Part shown: positions 14,734 to 23,005 of the stretch, piece by piece
Layout: the number at the start of each line of letters is the position of its first letter
Position numbering within the stretch: position 1 is the stretch's first letter
Assembly: GCA_045125245.1 (NCBI GenBank)
Contig: JBGVNF010000074.1
Coordinates: 1-64,000 of the forward strand
Direction: 5' to 3'
DNA length: 64,000 nt
From: SVEL01 sp045125245
Lineage (GTDB): Bacteria; Bacillota; Clostridia; Lachnospirales; Lachnospiraceae
The notes under the pieces: model-generated
Seen by the model: the letters and a program-made list of their open reading frames with translations, nothing else
Told to the model about the DNA's origin: nothing
Database searches by the model: none
Translations under genes and position numbers: made by a program

Positions 14734-15681
14734 ATGAAAATCGTTGTAACAGATGCGAAAACTATTGGAACAGGACCTGATTTTTTTGAGCCTTTAAAAG
14801 ACCTTGGTGAGTTGGTTATTTATGAGCTTACTAAGCCTGAAGAGATGGTAGAACATATAGGTGATGCTGATATTGTTCTTTGTAATAAGACTCATCTAGG
14901 AAGAGAGAATATAGGACAGTGTCCTAACCTTAAATATATAGGTTTATTTGCTACAGGATATAATAACATAGATATAGATTATGCAAGTGAGCTTGGCATT
15001 ACAGTATGTAATGCAGGTAGCTATTCTACAGATGCAGTAGCGCAGCATACTTTTGCGTTGATTCTTAATCATTATGGTAGGATTAAGGAGTATGACAGCT
15101 TTGTAAAGGAAGGTGGATGGAAGACTGCGGATGTATTTTCGCCTTTTATCTATAATATGAGAGAGCTTGCAGGCAAGACCATAGGTATTGTGGGATATGG
15201 CAGTATTGGACAGAAGGTTGCGAAAATAGCCAAAGCTTTTGATATGAAGGTGCTAGCATTTAATAGAAGTGAAAAAGAGGACGAGGATGTTGTCTTTACT
15301 GATATTGAAACATTGGTAAGTCAGGCTGATATTGTGACAGTACATTGTCCGCTTAATGAGCAGTCTGAGAAACTGTTTGATTATGATTTATTTAAGAAGT
15401 TTAAGATAGGAAGTTTATTTGTAAACACTGCAAGAGGCGGTGTAATGGTTGAAGAAGATTTGGCTAGAGCTCTTAGAGAAGGTGTTATCGGTGCGGCAGC
15501 TATAGATGTATTAACATGTGAGCCTATGGATAAGGACAATTCGCTTTGTGACGCGCCAAATATTACGATTACGCCACATGTGGCATGGGCGCCTATAGAG
15601 ACTAGAGAGAGATTATTGGAGATAGTTTGTGACAATATAGCTTGTTTCATGGAGGGTAGACCAGTTAATGTTGTCAATTGA
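14734..15681 (+). CDS. D-isomer-specific 2-hydroxyacid dehydrogenase
   Basis: A 315-residue NAD(P)-dependent dehydrogenase. The ATG at 14734 is preferred because TAGGAG precedes it; an upstream ATG at 14716 has no site. The Rossmann motif is TIGIVGYGSIGQKVAKIAKA. The catalytic Arg is in NTARGGVMVEEDL, the Glu in DVLTCEPM and the His in TPHVAWAP. Closest in style to hydroxypyruvate/glycerate dehydrogenases, but the substrate cannot be read from sequence. The HD-GYP gene follows after 25 bases, possibly in the same transcript. Confidence 0.93.
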   Translation: MKIVVTDAKTIGTGPDFFEPLKDLGELVIYELTKPEEMVEHIGDADIVLCNKTHLGRENIGQCPNLKYIGLFATGYNNIDIDYASELGITVCNAGSYSTDAVAQHTFALILNHYGRIKEYDSFVKEGGWKTADVFSPFIYNMRELAGKTIGIVGYGSIGQKVAKIAKAFDMKVLAFNRSEKEDEDVVFTDIETLVSQADIVTVHCPLNEQSEKLFDYDLFKKFKIGSLFVNTARGGVMVEEDLARALREGVIGAAAIDVLTCEPMDKDNSLCDAPNITITPHVAWAPIETRERLLEIVCDNIACFMEGRPVNVVN

Positions 15682-15706
15682 TATGAAGGTTTTTGAGGTG
15701 GTTTAA

Positions 15707-16819
15707 ATGAAGAGAATTCTTACGATTAAAGCTGAAGAGGGAATGGTTGTAGCGGGTGATGTATACAATGAAAGTAATCACCTTGTTATTCCTCGTGGAA
15801 CAGTCTTGACGAGAGATATTATCGACAGGCTAAAATATTACGCAGTATTTGATTTTTATATTGAAGATGATAAGCCTGTAAAGCTTGCATCATATAATAT
15901 GGATGATTTAGAGAGACATATTTTTAGCGAGTATAAGATTGAGTCAGGTGGCTATTTTAGAAGAATCAAAGAGAGCGAACAATTTAGAGAGTTTGAAAAT
16001 ATGTTCCAAGAGTCGGTTAATAATATAGCTGATTGTATCAATGCTGTGGTAACTAAGAGCGAAGAGGTTAATATTGACCAGCTTCTTAGCAGTGTAAAAA
16101 AGATTACGGATGATTTTAATCCAGATGTAAGCTTATTTGATATGATTCACTGTATAGAAGGCTATGATGATTTAACTTATGTTCATTCCATAAATGTTGC
16201 GCTTATTTCGAGAGTTATAGGTAAGTGGATGGGGCTTAGTCCAGAGGAATGTGATACTTTAACTATATGTGGACTTCTTCATGATATAGGTAAGGTTATG
16301 ATTCCTATAGAGATTATTACAAAGCCAAGTAGATTGTCGCCTACAGAGTATGCGCTTATTCAGACTCATACCATTCATGGATATAATCTCCTTGAGAAGA
16401 TTGAATTGGATGAGCGAATTAAGCTTGCGGCTTTGCAGCACCATGAAAGATGTGATGGTAAAGGATATCCTAATAAGCTTAGATACAATGAGATAAATCA
16501 ATTCTCGAGAATAGTAGCTATAGCAGATGTCTATGATGCTATGACTTCAAATCGTATATACAGAAAAGGAATATGTCCGTTTGAGGTTATATCTATATTT
16601 GAGGAAAATATTGACGCATACGATCCAAAGGTGTTGTTTATATTCCTTGAAAAGATTGCACAGTCTTATGTCAATGCAGAGGTAATTCTCAATGGAGATT
16701 TAGAAGGTAAGATTATTATGATAAATAAATATGCATTAGGTCGACCTGGTGTATTAGTTGGCGGTGCTTATGTAGATTTATCCCGTCAGGATAATATGGA
16801 GATAACAGCGCTTATGTAA
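15707..16819 (+). CDS. HD-GYP domain phosphodiesterase-like protein
   Basis: A 370-residue protein. Residues from about 140 form an HD-GYP domain: HSINVALISRVIG, LLHDIGKVMIPIEIITKP, HHERCDGKGYPNKL and RIVAIADVYDAMTSNRIY. The metal-binding HD and GYP residues are present. Such proteins hydrolyse cyclic di-GMP or related dinucleotides. The N-terminal 140 residues hold no known input domain, and there is no membrane helix. No GGDEF protein is in the window. Confidence 0.93.
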   Translation: MKRILTIKAEEGMVVAGDVYNESNHLVIPRGTVLTRDIIDRLKYYAVFDFYIEDDKPVKLASYNMDDLERHIFSEYKIESGGYFRRIKESEQFREFENMFQESVNNIADCINAVVTKSEEVNIDQLLSSVKKITDDFNPDVSLFDMIHCIEGYDDLTYVHSINVALISRVIGKWMGLSPEECDTLTICGLLHDIGKVMIPIEIITKPSRLSPTEYALIQTHTIHGYNLLEKIELDERIKLAALQHHERCDGKGYPNKLRYNEINQFSRIVAIADVYDAMTSNRIYRKGICPFEVISIFEENIDAYDPKVLFIFLEKIAQSYVNAEVILNGDLEGKIIMINKYALGRPGVLVGGAYVDLSRQDNMEITALM

Positions 16820-16859
16820 TAGATAAGCAATTTATATGAAATTACATAATAAAACAATG

Positions 16860-16890
16860 AAACCCTACAAGTTTAATACCTGTAGGGTTT
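16860..16890 (+). terminator. Terminator after the HD-GYP gene
   Basis: AAACCCTACA and TGTAGGGTTT are perfect reverse complements around an 11-base loop. The following AACTTTTA is a modest T tract. The hairpin may also stop the converging CYTH transcript. Confidence 0.75.
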
Positions 16891-16930
16891 AACTTTTATA
16901 TATAAATATTTTTACAAGTGAAATAATATA

Positions 16931-17398
16931 TTAATCCGCCTGACTCATTCTAGAATTATGATATGTTCCATCTAGTGTCACATCTTCCCCAAACCAATCT
17001 GGTGGAGCGAAAGCATCGGCATCTTCTTCTGAACTAAATTCTACCTCTGCAAGATATAATCCTTCAAATTTTCCTTCAAAGACGTCTAATTCAATGAGTA
17101 AATCCTTGTTCAAATTATTGTTTTGAAGAGGTATAAGATATCTTGTCTTTGTGATAATATTTCCATCAGCTTTCTTAAGTAAATGTGTATATGCATCAAC
17201 TGTTAAAGGGAGATTGTATTCCTCGCGAACCTTCAAGCCCTTTCCTTTATAGGTCATATAGTAATTATCATCTTCTTTTCTAACTCTTACAACAGGCTCC
17301 GTACATAGGTAAGCTTGTTCTATAACATGTGAAGGATAATCCTTTAAAGTAAAAGGGATATTATCTTTATTTAGCAAATATTTTCTTTCTATTTCCAT
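16931..17398 (-). CDS. CYTH domain protein (triphosphate tunnel family)
   Basis: A 155-residue protein beginning MEIERKYLL, the ExExK signature of CYTH/triphosphate tunnel enzymes. Further conserved charged strands are EPVVRVRKEDDNYYMTYKGKG, the RYLIPL strand, and LLIELDVFEGKFEGLYLAEVEF. Bacterial members bind or hydrolyse triphosphates such as inorganic tripolyphosphate or thiamine triphosphate; which one is not determinable here. Length is typical of stand-alone CYTH proteins. No clear ribosome site is seen upstream of the ATG. The lipoprotein gene lies 34 bases upstream on the same strand. Confidence 0.88.
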   Translation of the reverse strand: MEIERKYLLNKDNIPFTLKDYPSHVIEQAYLCTEPVVRVRKEDDNYYMTYKGKGLKVREEYNLPLTVDAYTHLLKKADGNIITKTRYLIPLQNNNLNKDLLIELDVFEGKFEGLYLAEVEFSSEEDADAFAPPDWFGEDVTLDGTYHNSRMSQAD

Positions 17399-17432
17399 CG
17401 GTGTTTAAGCCTTTCGTTTTTGTAATAAACAT

Positions 17433-18479
17433 TTAATCAATTTTTTCTTCTACCACTTCAAGTATCTGTTCAGCACCAGTATTGTATCTAATAATGAGCT
17501 TTGAAACCTTATATTTAGAGCCGTTTTTTGTTATGGTAGATGTCTCTGTTCTAGTAGATACAATATACTTAGAAGTTGAGTTTTTAACTGTAATAGTTTT
17601 ACCAGATAAAAGCTCTATAGTGTAATTGCCAATATATTTATTCTCAGTGGTTTTATTACTCTTAGTAGTGATAATTTCTCTAGTTGTTTTATCTTTTTTT
17701 GTTGTAGTAGCAGGTTTTGTAGTACTAGTAGGCTTAGTAGTAACAACTGGCTTTGTAGTAGTGTTAGGCTTAGTAGTAACAATAGGTTTTGTTGTATTAT
17801 TAGGCTTAGTTGTTACTACAGGTTTAGTTGTAGATGTAGGCTTGTTTGAACCCTGCGAATTACTAGTATTTTCAGTTTTATCTCCAGTTTCAGGTTTATC
17901 TGTAACTGCTGGCTTTGTATTGTCATTTGGTCTAATAGCTGTACCAGTTGTTTCTGTTTCACCATTATTGTCACTATCATTACCGCTGTCATTACCGCCA
18001 TCACCGTCACCATTATTATTATCATTTTCGTCAGGTAATGAATTGCTAGCACCTTCAGAAACCTCAGGTTCTTTCCCTTCATTTGGGTCAAATATAGTAA
18101 CTTTTATATCCTTTGAAAAGCTTTTATCGCTATATTTAAAAGTATAAGTGACAGTATAATCACCCGGTGTGAAGATATCGATAGTAGAAGCATCAGCCCA
18201 CACTTCTAAATCTACATATTCATCTTCGTTTATAACTGTAACTCCAGAAAGGAAATCAATATTCTCACCTATAGGAGATTTGATGTCAGAAATATTTATA
18301 TCAGGAGAATCACTGCTAAGGTCTACATTTCCTGAAGCAAGACCAAGCTCTGGACCGTAGGAATAAGAAGCAGTAGGAAGCTCCTTATCGTTGCCACAGG
18401 CACAAAAAAGACATGCACTAGCAAAAAGTGCAGCAGTAAGCTCTATATATTTTTTCCCTCTATTATAATTTCTAGTCAT
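17433..18479 (-). CDS. Lipoprotein with Thr/Lys/Pro repeat linker
   Basis: A 348-residue protein with RBS GGGAGG. The signal peptide ends in a lipobox-like FASACLFCACGN, so the Cys is probably lipidated and the protein anchored outside. About residues 60-130 resemble an Ig-like (HYR/DUF5011-type) domain ending GDYTVTYTFKYSDKSFSKD. A Gly/Asp/Asn-rich segment follows, then a repetitive linker built from variants of TTKPVVTTKPN, and a C-terminal beta domain of about 65 residues (YIGNYTIELLSGKTITVKN). No enzyme motif is seen. The linker resembles spacers that hold a domain away from the cell surface. Confidence 0.8.
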   Translation of the reverse strand: MTRNYNRGKKYIELTAALFASACLFCACGNDKELPTASYSYGPELGLASGNVDLSSDSPDINISDIKSPIGENIDFLSGVTVINEDEYVDLEVWADASTIDIFTPGDYTVTYTFKYSDKSFSKDIKVTIFDPNEGKEPEVSEGASNSLPDENDNNNGDGDGGNDSGNDSDNNGETETTGTAIRPNDNTKPAVTDKPETGDKTENTSNSQGSNKPTSTTKPVVTTKPNNTTKPIVTTKPNTTTKPVVTTKPTSTTKPATTTKKDKTTREIITTKSNKTTENKYIGNYTIELLSGKTITVKNSTSKYIVSTRTETSTITKNGSKYKVSKLIIRYNTGAEQILEVVEEKID

Positions 18480-18586
18480 ATTTCCTCCCTAGTAAATTGG
18501 TAGTAAATCTGTATTCATCATATGATTAAATATAAATATATAAAAATATATAAATATTACATTGCTAATATCCAAATGTTAACATT

Positions 18587-18833
18587 ATACCGACATTTTT
18601 ATATTATCTATTAATTGGTCGGTATTTTTTTAGATATTATTTTAACTATAATCCGACTAATTCGTGTTTTTAATATTTAAGTCGGTATGTTTTTTTACAT
18701 TTTTCTTGATTTTGTTCTATTATCATCTTCAAATGTAATATATTTTACCGATTAAGTTTCAAAAATACTATTATAATCGGATTTTTAGTAAAAAATCAAA
18801 CCGATATGTTTTCATTATTTTCTATTTAGTCGG
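18587..18833. repeat. Four spaced CCGA...TCGG inverted pairs in an AT-rich gap
   Basis: The 385-base gap between the lipoprotein start and the DJ-1 stop holds no ORF. It contains isolated GC islets in inverted pairs: ATACCGAC/GTCGGTAT (18587-18594, 18618-18625), CCGACT/AGTCGG (18653-18658, 18680-18685), CCGATT/AATCGG (18748-18753, 18775-18780) and CCGA/TCGG (about 18801-18804, 18830-18833). The first three are followed by T5 to T7. They may be a row of weak hairpins, terminators or binding sites. Confidence 0.6.
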
Positions 18834-18864
18834 AAATAAGCCTTGTACAATATGATGTCATAAA

Positions 18865-19425
18865 TTATAAATGCTGAATACCCATTGCGAGCTTGTCAGC
18901 AGTCGCTCTATCCACTAATATTGAGGAAAGCTCAAGACCAAGCTCTATACTTGTACCCATTCCACGACTTGTTGTTACGTTGCCGTCAGTAACCACACGA
19001 ATACTTCTATCAGAAGTAAGAACTGTAGCGCCCTCAAGATATTCTTCAAAACCTGGATAACAAGTAGCCTTCTTGCCATTAAGTATGCCTAACTTACCAA
19101 GTACACTTGGAGCTGCGCATACAGCAGAGATATGGAGTCCTTCATTAAATTTATCGATAAGAAGCTGACATAATTCTTTATGAGCACCTAAATTGTTTGT
19201 GCCATCTAAACCGCCTGGAAGGAAGTAAAGATGTGCATCACTATCCTTTATATCGTCAAAAAAGGCGTCAGCCATTATAGGAATATTATGGCTTCCAGTA
19301 ACTAATTTATCATCTGATATAGAAACTGTTGTTACATCCACGCCAGCTCTTCTTAATACATCGATAACGGCTAGTGCTTCAACCTCTTCAAATCCTGTTG
19401 CAAGAAATGCGTATGCCTTTTTCAT
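18865..19425 (-). CDS. DJ-1/PfpI family protein
   Basis: A 186-residue member of the DJ-1/ThiJ superfamily. Signatures are FLATGFEEVEALAVIDVLRR with the conserved Glu, LYFLPGGLDGTNNL, and the nucleophile elbow ISAVCAAPSVLGKLG with the reactive Cys. RBS TAGGAGG. DJ-1 relatives serve as chaperones, glyoxalases or deglycases; sequence alone does not decide. It lies 72 bases downstream of lysA on the same strand and may be cotranscribed. Confidence 0.9.
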   Translation of the reverse strand: MKKAYAFLATGFEEVEALAVIDVLRRAGVDVTTVSISDDKLVTGSHNIPIMADAFFDDIKDSDAHLYFLPGGLDGTNNLGAHKELCQLLIDKFNEGLHISAVCAAPSVLGKLGILNGKKATCYPGFEEYLEGATVLTSDRSIRVVTDGNVTTSRGMGTSIELGLELSSILVDRATADKLAMGIQHL

Positions 19426-19464
19426 AAATTTTAATCCTCCTAAAATTATTTATAATTCAAACTT

Positions 19465-19490
19465 AACGTATTGTTACGTGCCAATACGTT
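19465..19490 (-). promoter_or_regulatory. Intercistronic hairpin between lysA and the DJ-1 gene
   Basis: AACGTATTG and CAATACGTT form a perfect 9-bp inverted repeat around an 8-base loop. A T tract follows only on the plus strand, so on the transcribed minus strand it is not a typical terminator. It may stabilise or process the lysA mRNA end. Confidence 0.5.
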
Positions 19491-19497
19491 TTTGATT

Positions 19498-20772
19498 TTA
19501 CATGCCGTAGTCTTTTAATATACGCTCAGCTAACTCTTCGTGTGTTAACTTCTTTTTGCTAGTTATTAGCTCTTCGTTGTATATAAGATACTCAGAAGGA
19601 AGTGGACGAAGGTTGTATTCTGAAGCCATAGAACGACAGTATGCACCTGCGTTCATAATTGCAAGATAATCACCTACACGGATTTCTGAAATTTCTCTTT
19701 CCTTTGCAAAACAGTCACCTGATTCACAAGTGTTACCATAGATATCGTAAACAGCAGGTGTACCAGTAGGATTACTTAAGTTGACAACATGATGGTAAGC
19801 ATCATAGAATACAGGTCTTATAAGGTGTGGGAAACCAGAGTTTGTTCCAACTATAAGACGTCCTTTGTTATTCTTTATTGTATTTACCTGAATAACCATA
19901 CATGCAGATTCAGCAACTGTATATTTGCCAGGCTCGAAGTATAGCTTTAACTTTCTTCCATAATTTTTGCAAGTGTTGCTGAACATTTCAATAGCTTTCT
20001 TTCCAAATTCTACATAGTCGATTTCAATTTCGTCAGGAGAGTAACGAGCCTTGAAACCACCACCAAAATCAATGAATTCTAAATCAGGGAAATCGGTAGG
20101 ATTAACAATATTAAGAAGATTTTTCATACTCTCAAATACCTTACCGGTATCAGAAATACCACTGCCAGTGTGTTCGTGAAGACCAACGATTTTAATATTG
20201 TTTTCTTTAGCAATTGCTATAGCTTTATTAATATCTTCAAGAAGAATACCAAACTTACTTAAAGCACCAGCAGTTACAACCTTTGCATTTTCACCAGCTT
20301 GTACATCTGGGTTGATTCTTAAACAAACCTTACTTCCGTTATAGGCTTTACTATATGTTTCAAGCCTTGATAGAGAGTCGATGTTAAAAAGAATACCATG
20401 AGATTTAACAAGTTCCATTTCTGAATCTGTCATATTGTTGGCAGTAAAGAGGATATGTTCATTGTCAAAACCTAATTTCTTAGCCATAATAACTTCCGCC
20501 GGACTTACTGTGTCAAGACAGAAATCATTTTCCTTCATAATTTTTAGCATATGAGGGTTATAATTGGCTTTCATGGCATAATGAAGTTTTACATTATCCC
20601 AAGGAAAACAAGCTTTAAGTTTGTTGTAATTATTAATTATGAAATTCATATCATATAAATAAAATGGAGTTTCGTGGTTTTCTGAAAACTCCTGTAATTT
20701 AATAGATTGCATATAGTAATCAGTTCCGTTAAAGTATAAAGAGTTGTTAAGTTCCTGCATATTCATCATCAT
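19498..20772 (-). CDS. lysA: Diaminopimelate decarboxylase
   Basis: A PLP enzyme of fold type III that makes lysine from meso-diaminopimelate, 424 residues from the first ATG. The PLP Lys is in LHYAMKANYNPHM. HEHTGSGISD, EFIDFGGGFKARY and YFEPGKYTVAESACM bind PLP and phosphate, and CESGDCFAKER carries the active-site Cys of the second subunit. Four ATGs lie within the first 15 bases after AAAGG; the third or fourth has the better spacing, so the true start may be up to 4 codons later. Related ornithine or arginine decarboxylases are possible but less likely given CESGD. Confidence 0.9.
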   Translation of the reverse strand: MMMNMQELNNSLYFNGTDYYMQSIKLQEFSENHETPFYLYDMNFIINNYNKLKACFPWDNVKLHYAMKANYNPHMLKIMKENDFCLDTVSPAEVIMAKKLGFDNEHILFTANNMTDSEMELVKSHGILFNIDSLSRLETYSKAYNGSKVCLRINPDVQAGENAKVVTAGALSKFGILLEDINKAIAIAKENNIKIVGLHEHTGSGISDTGKVFESMKNLLNIVNPTDFPDLEFIDFGGGFKARYSPDEIEIDYVEFGKKAIEMFSNTCKNYGRKLKLYFEPGKYTVAESACMVIQVNTIKNNKGRLIVGTNSGFPHLIRPVFYDAYHHVVNLSNPTGTPAVYDIYGNTCESGDCFAKEREISEIRVGDYLAIMNAGAYCRSMASEYNLRPLPSEYLIYNEELITSKKKLTHEELAERILKDYGM

Positions 20773-20807
20773 CCTTTACCATTCATTAGTTTAATATCAA
20801 TAATTGG

Positions 20808-20835
20808 ATTTTAGCATAAACAATGTGATAGTCAA
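20808..20835 (-). promoter_or_regulatory. Promoter of lysA
   Basis: On the minus strand TTGACT (20830-20835) and TAAAAT (20808-20813) are 16 bases apart with a TG one base upstream of the -10 box. It ends 36 bases before the first lysA ATG. Confidence 0.75.
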
Positions 20836-20956
20836 GAAAATATAGGTCAAAAAAAGTATTTTTTATAAATTTATATTGTAGTATTGGAAAAAATAGTTAA
20901 TCTGAAAAGAATTTTGATGACAATAAATAAAAACTGTGGTATATTAATCTAATGTT

Positions 20957-20989
20957 ATTATGCTTTTTATTATTTTTGTGAAGCATAAT
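20957..20989 (+). promoter_or_regulatory. 5'-leader hairpin upstream of trigger factor
   Basis: ATTATGCTT and AAGCATAAT are a 9-bp inverted repeat with a 15-base U-rich loop, ending 25 bases before the tig start. A TATATT at 20940-20945 with TG in front is a candidate -10 box, which would put the hairpin inside the mRNA leader. Confidence 0.5.
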
Positions 20990-21013
20990 CTATCATTAAG
21001 GAGGAATTTTAAA

Positions 21014-22297
21014 ATGAGTTTACAGGTAGAAAAGTTAGAGAAGAATATGGCGAAGCTTACAATCGAAGTATCAGCTGAGGAATTTGATGCTGCTATCGAG
21101 AAGGCTTATCAGAAGAATAAAGGTAAGATTAACATCCAGGGATTTAGAAAAGGTAAGGCTCCACGTCAGATGATCGAGAAGATGTACGGCGTAGGCGTAT
21201 TCTATGAGGATGCTGCAAATATCATTATTCCAGATGCTTACTCTAAGGAAGTTTCTGAGTGTAAGGAAGTTGAAGTTGTTTCACAGCCAGAAATCGACGT
21301 TGTTCAGATTGAGAAGGGCAAGCCTTTCATCTTCACAGCAGTTGTTGCAACAAAGCCAGAGGTTGAGCTTGGTGAGTACAAGGGAATTAAGGTTGAAGTA
21401 GCTGTTCCAGAAATTAAGGATGAGGACGTAGAAGCTGAACTTAAGAAGGCACAGGAAGAGCAGGCTAGAACAGTTCCAGTTGAAGATAGACCAGTTGCTG
21501 ATGGTGATATCACAACTATCGATTTCGAAGGATTTGTTGACGGTGTTGCATTTGAAGGTGGAAAGGGAACAGATTACGCATTAACAATTGGTTCTCATTC
21601 ATTTATCGATACATTTGAAGAGCAGTTAATCGGAAAGAATATCGGTGAGGAAGTAGAAGTTAACGTTACATTCCCAGAAGAGTACCATGCAGAAGAGTTA
21701 AAGGGTAAGCCAGCACTCTTCAAGGTAGTTATTAAGGAAATTAAGACTAAGGAGCTTCCAGAGTTAGATGATGATTTCGCTCAGGATGTTTCAGATTTTG
21801 ATACACTTGCAGAGTACAAGGCAGATATTAAGGCTAAGCTCGTAGAGAAGGCAGAGAAGGTAGCTAAGAACGAGAAGGAAGAGAAGCTTATCGACGCTAT
21901 TATCGCTGATTCTAAGATGGACATCCCAGAGGCTATGATTGAGACACAGCAGGATCAGATGATTAGAGAGTTCGCTAACAGAATCGCTTCACAGGGTCTT
22001 TCATTTGAGCAGTACATGCAGTTCACAGGTATGACAATGGATACTATGAAGGAGCAGATGAAGCCACAGGCTCTTAAGAGAATTCAGGTAAGACTTGTAC
22101 TTGAAGCTATCGCAGCTAAGGAAGCTTTCGAGATTACAGAAGAGGATATCGAGAAGGAGCTTGAGACAATGGCATCTATGTATCAGATGGATATTGCTAA
22201 GCTTAAGGAAATCGTATCTGATAACGAGAAGGAAGCTATGAAGAAGGATATTGCAGTATCTAAGGCTGCAGAGTTAATCGTTGCTGAGAGCAAGTAA
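21014..22297 (+). CDS. tig: Trigger factor, ribosome-associated chaperone
   Basis: A 427-residue protein. The ATG at 21014 is chosen because AAGGAGG lies before it; an upstream in-frame start adds 18 residues unlike the family. The ribosome-binding signature is GFRKGKAPRQMIEKMYG. The FKBP-type prolyl isomerase domain follows (ERPVADGDI-like VEDRPVADGDITTIDFEG, IGKNIGEEVEVNVTFPEEY), then the helical C-terminal chaperone arms. It heads a tig-clpP-clpX group, as in many Firmicutes. Codon use is strongly biased to AAG and GAG, consistent with high expression. Confidence 0.97.
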   Translation: MSLQVEKLEKNMAKLTIEVSAEEFDAAIEKAYQKNKGKINIQGFRKGKAPRQMIEKMYGVGVFYEDAANIIIPDAYSKEVSECKEVEVVSQPEIDVVQIEKGKPFIFTAVVATKPEVELGEYKGIKVEVAVPEIKDEDVEAELKKAQEEQARTVPVEDRPVADGDITTIDFEGFVDGVAFEGGKGTDYALTIGSHSFIDTFEEQLIGKNIGEEVEVNVTFPEEYHAEELKGKPALFKVVIKEIKTKELPELDDDFAQDVSDFDTLAEYKADIKAKLVEKAEKVAKNEKEEKLIDAIIADSKMDIPEAMIETQQDQMIREFANRIASQGLSFEQYMQFTGMTMDTMKEQMKPQALKRIQVRLVLEAIAAKEAFEITEEDIEKELETMASMYQMDIAKLKEIVSDNEKEAMKKDIAVSKAAELIVAESK

Positions 22298-22320
22298 GTA
22301 GAATAAATTTGTAGTTTATA

Positions 22321-22352
22321 TGCCTCGAATGGACTTAAGTCCGTTTGGGGCA
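22321..22352 (+). promoter_or_regulatory. Stem-loop between tig and clpP
   Basis: TGCCTCGAATGGAC and GTCCGTTTGGGGCA form an uninterrupted 14-bp RNA stem if three G-U pairs are counted, around the tetraloop TTAA. No T tract follows. It lies 31 bases before the clpP start, so it may act in mRNA processing or partial attenuation. Confidence 0.7.
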
Positions 22353-22382
22353 TTTAATAGAAAGAAAGGTAAGGTGTATAGC

Positions 22383-22985
22383 ATGAGTTTAGTACCATAT
22401 GTCATCGAACAGACAAGTAGAGGAGAACGTTCATACGACATTTATTCAAGACTTTTAAAGGATAGAATCATTTTCCTTGGTGAGGAAGTAAACGAGACAA
22501 CAGCTAGCTTAGTTGTTGCACAGCTTCTTTTCCTGGAATCAGAGGATAGCACAAAGGATATTAGTTTATATATTAACAGTCCAGGTGGTTCAGTTACAGC
22601 TGGTATGGCTATTTATGATACAATGCAGTACATTAAGTGTGACGTATCAACAATCTGTATCGGTATGGCTGCTAGTATGGGAGCATTCCTTTTAGCTGGT
22701 GGCGCTAAGGGTAAGAGATATGCGCTTCCAAATGCTGAGATTATGATTCATCAGCCACTTGGTGGTGCTCAGGGTCAGGCAACAGAGATTGAGATTGCTG
22801 CTAAGCATATCTTAAAGACAAAGCAGAAGTTAAACCAGATGATAGCTGATAACTGTGGAAAGACAGTTGAAGAAGTTGCAAATGACACAGATAGAGATAA
22901 CTGGATGAGCGCAGAAGAAGCAGTAGCATATGGTCTTATTGACAAGATTGTAGAGAAGAGACCTACTGATAACACAGAAAACTAA
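22383..22985 (+). CDS. clpP: ATP-dependent Clp protease proteolytic subunit
   Basis: A 200-residue serine peptidase that forms the 14-mer chamber. The ATG at 22383 (MSLVPYVIEQTSRGERSYDI) is preferred: the family begins here and AAGGTAAGGTG precedes it. The upstream extension would run through the stem-loop. The nucleophile is Ser98 in GMAASMGAFLL, the His is in MIHQPLGGAQGQATEI, and the Asp is in DTDRDNWMSAEEA. clpX follows after 20 bases and encodes its partner. Confidence 0.97.
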   Translation: MSLVPYVIEQTSRGERSYDIYSRLLKDRIIFLGEEVNETTASLVVAQLLFLESEDSTKDISLYINSPGGSVTAGMAIYDTMQYIKCDVSTICIGMAASMGAFLLAGGAKGKRYALPNAEIMIHQPLGGAQGQATEIEIAAKHILKTKQKLNQMIADNCGKTVEEVANDTDRDNWMSAEEAVAYGLIDKIVEKRPTDNTEN

Positions 22986-23005
22986 TAGGTTAGGAGTGAA
23001 GCTAT

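Noticed and set aside
17626..18147. Plus-strand frame with Val/Leu-rich hydrophobic repeats
   Set aside because: It is the antisense of the Thr/Lys/Pro linker of the lipoprotein; hydrophobicity comes from the repeat, not from membrane helices.
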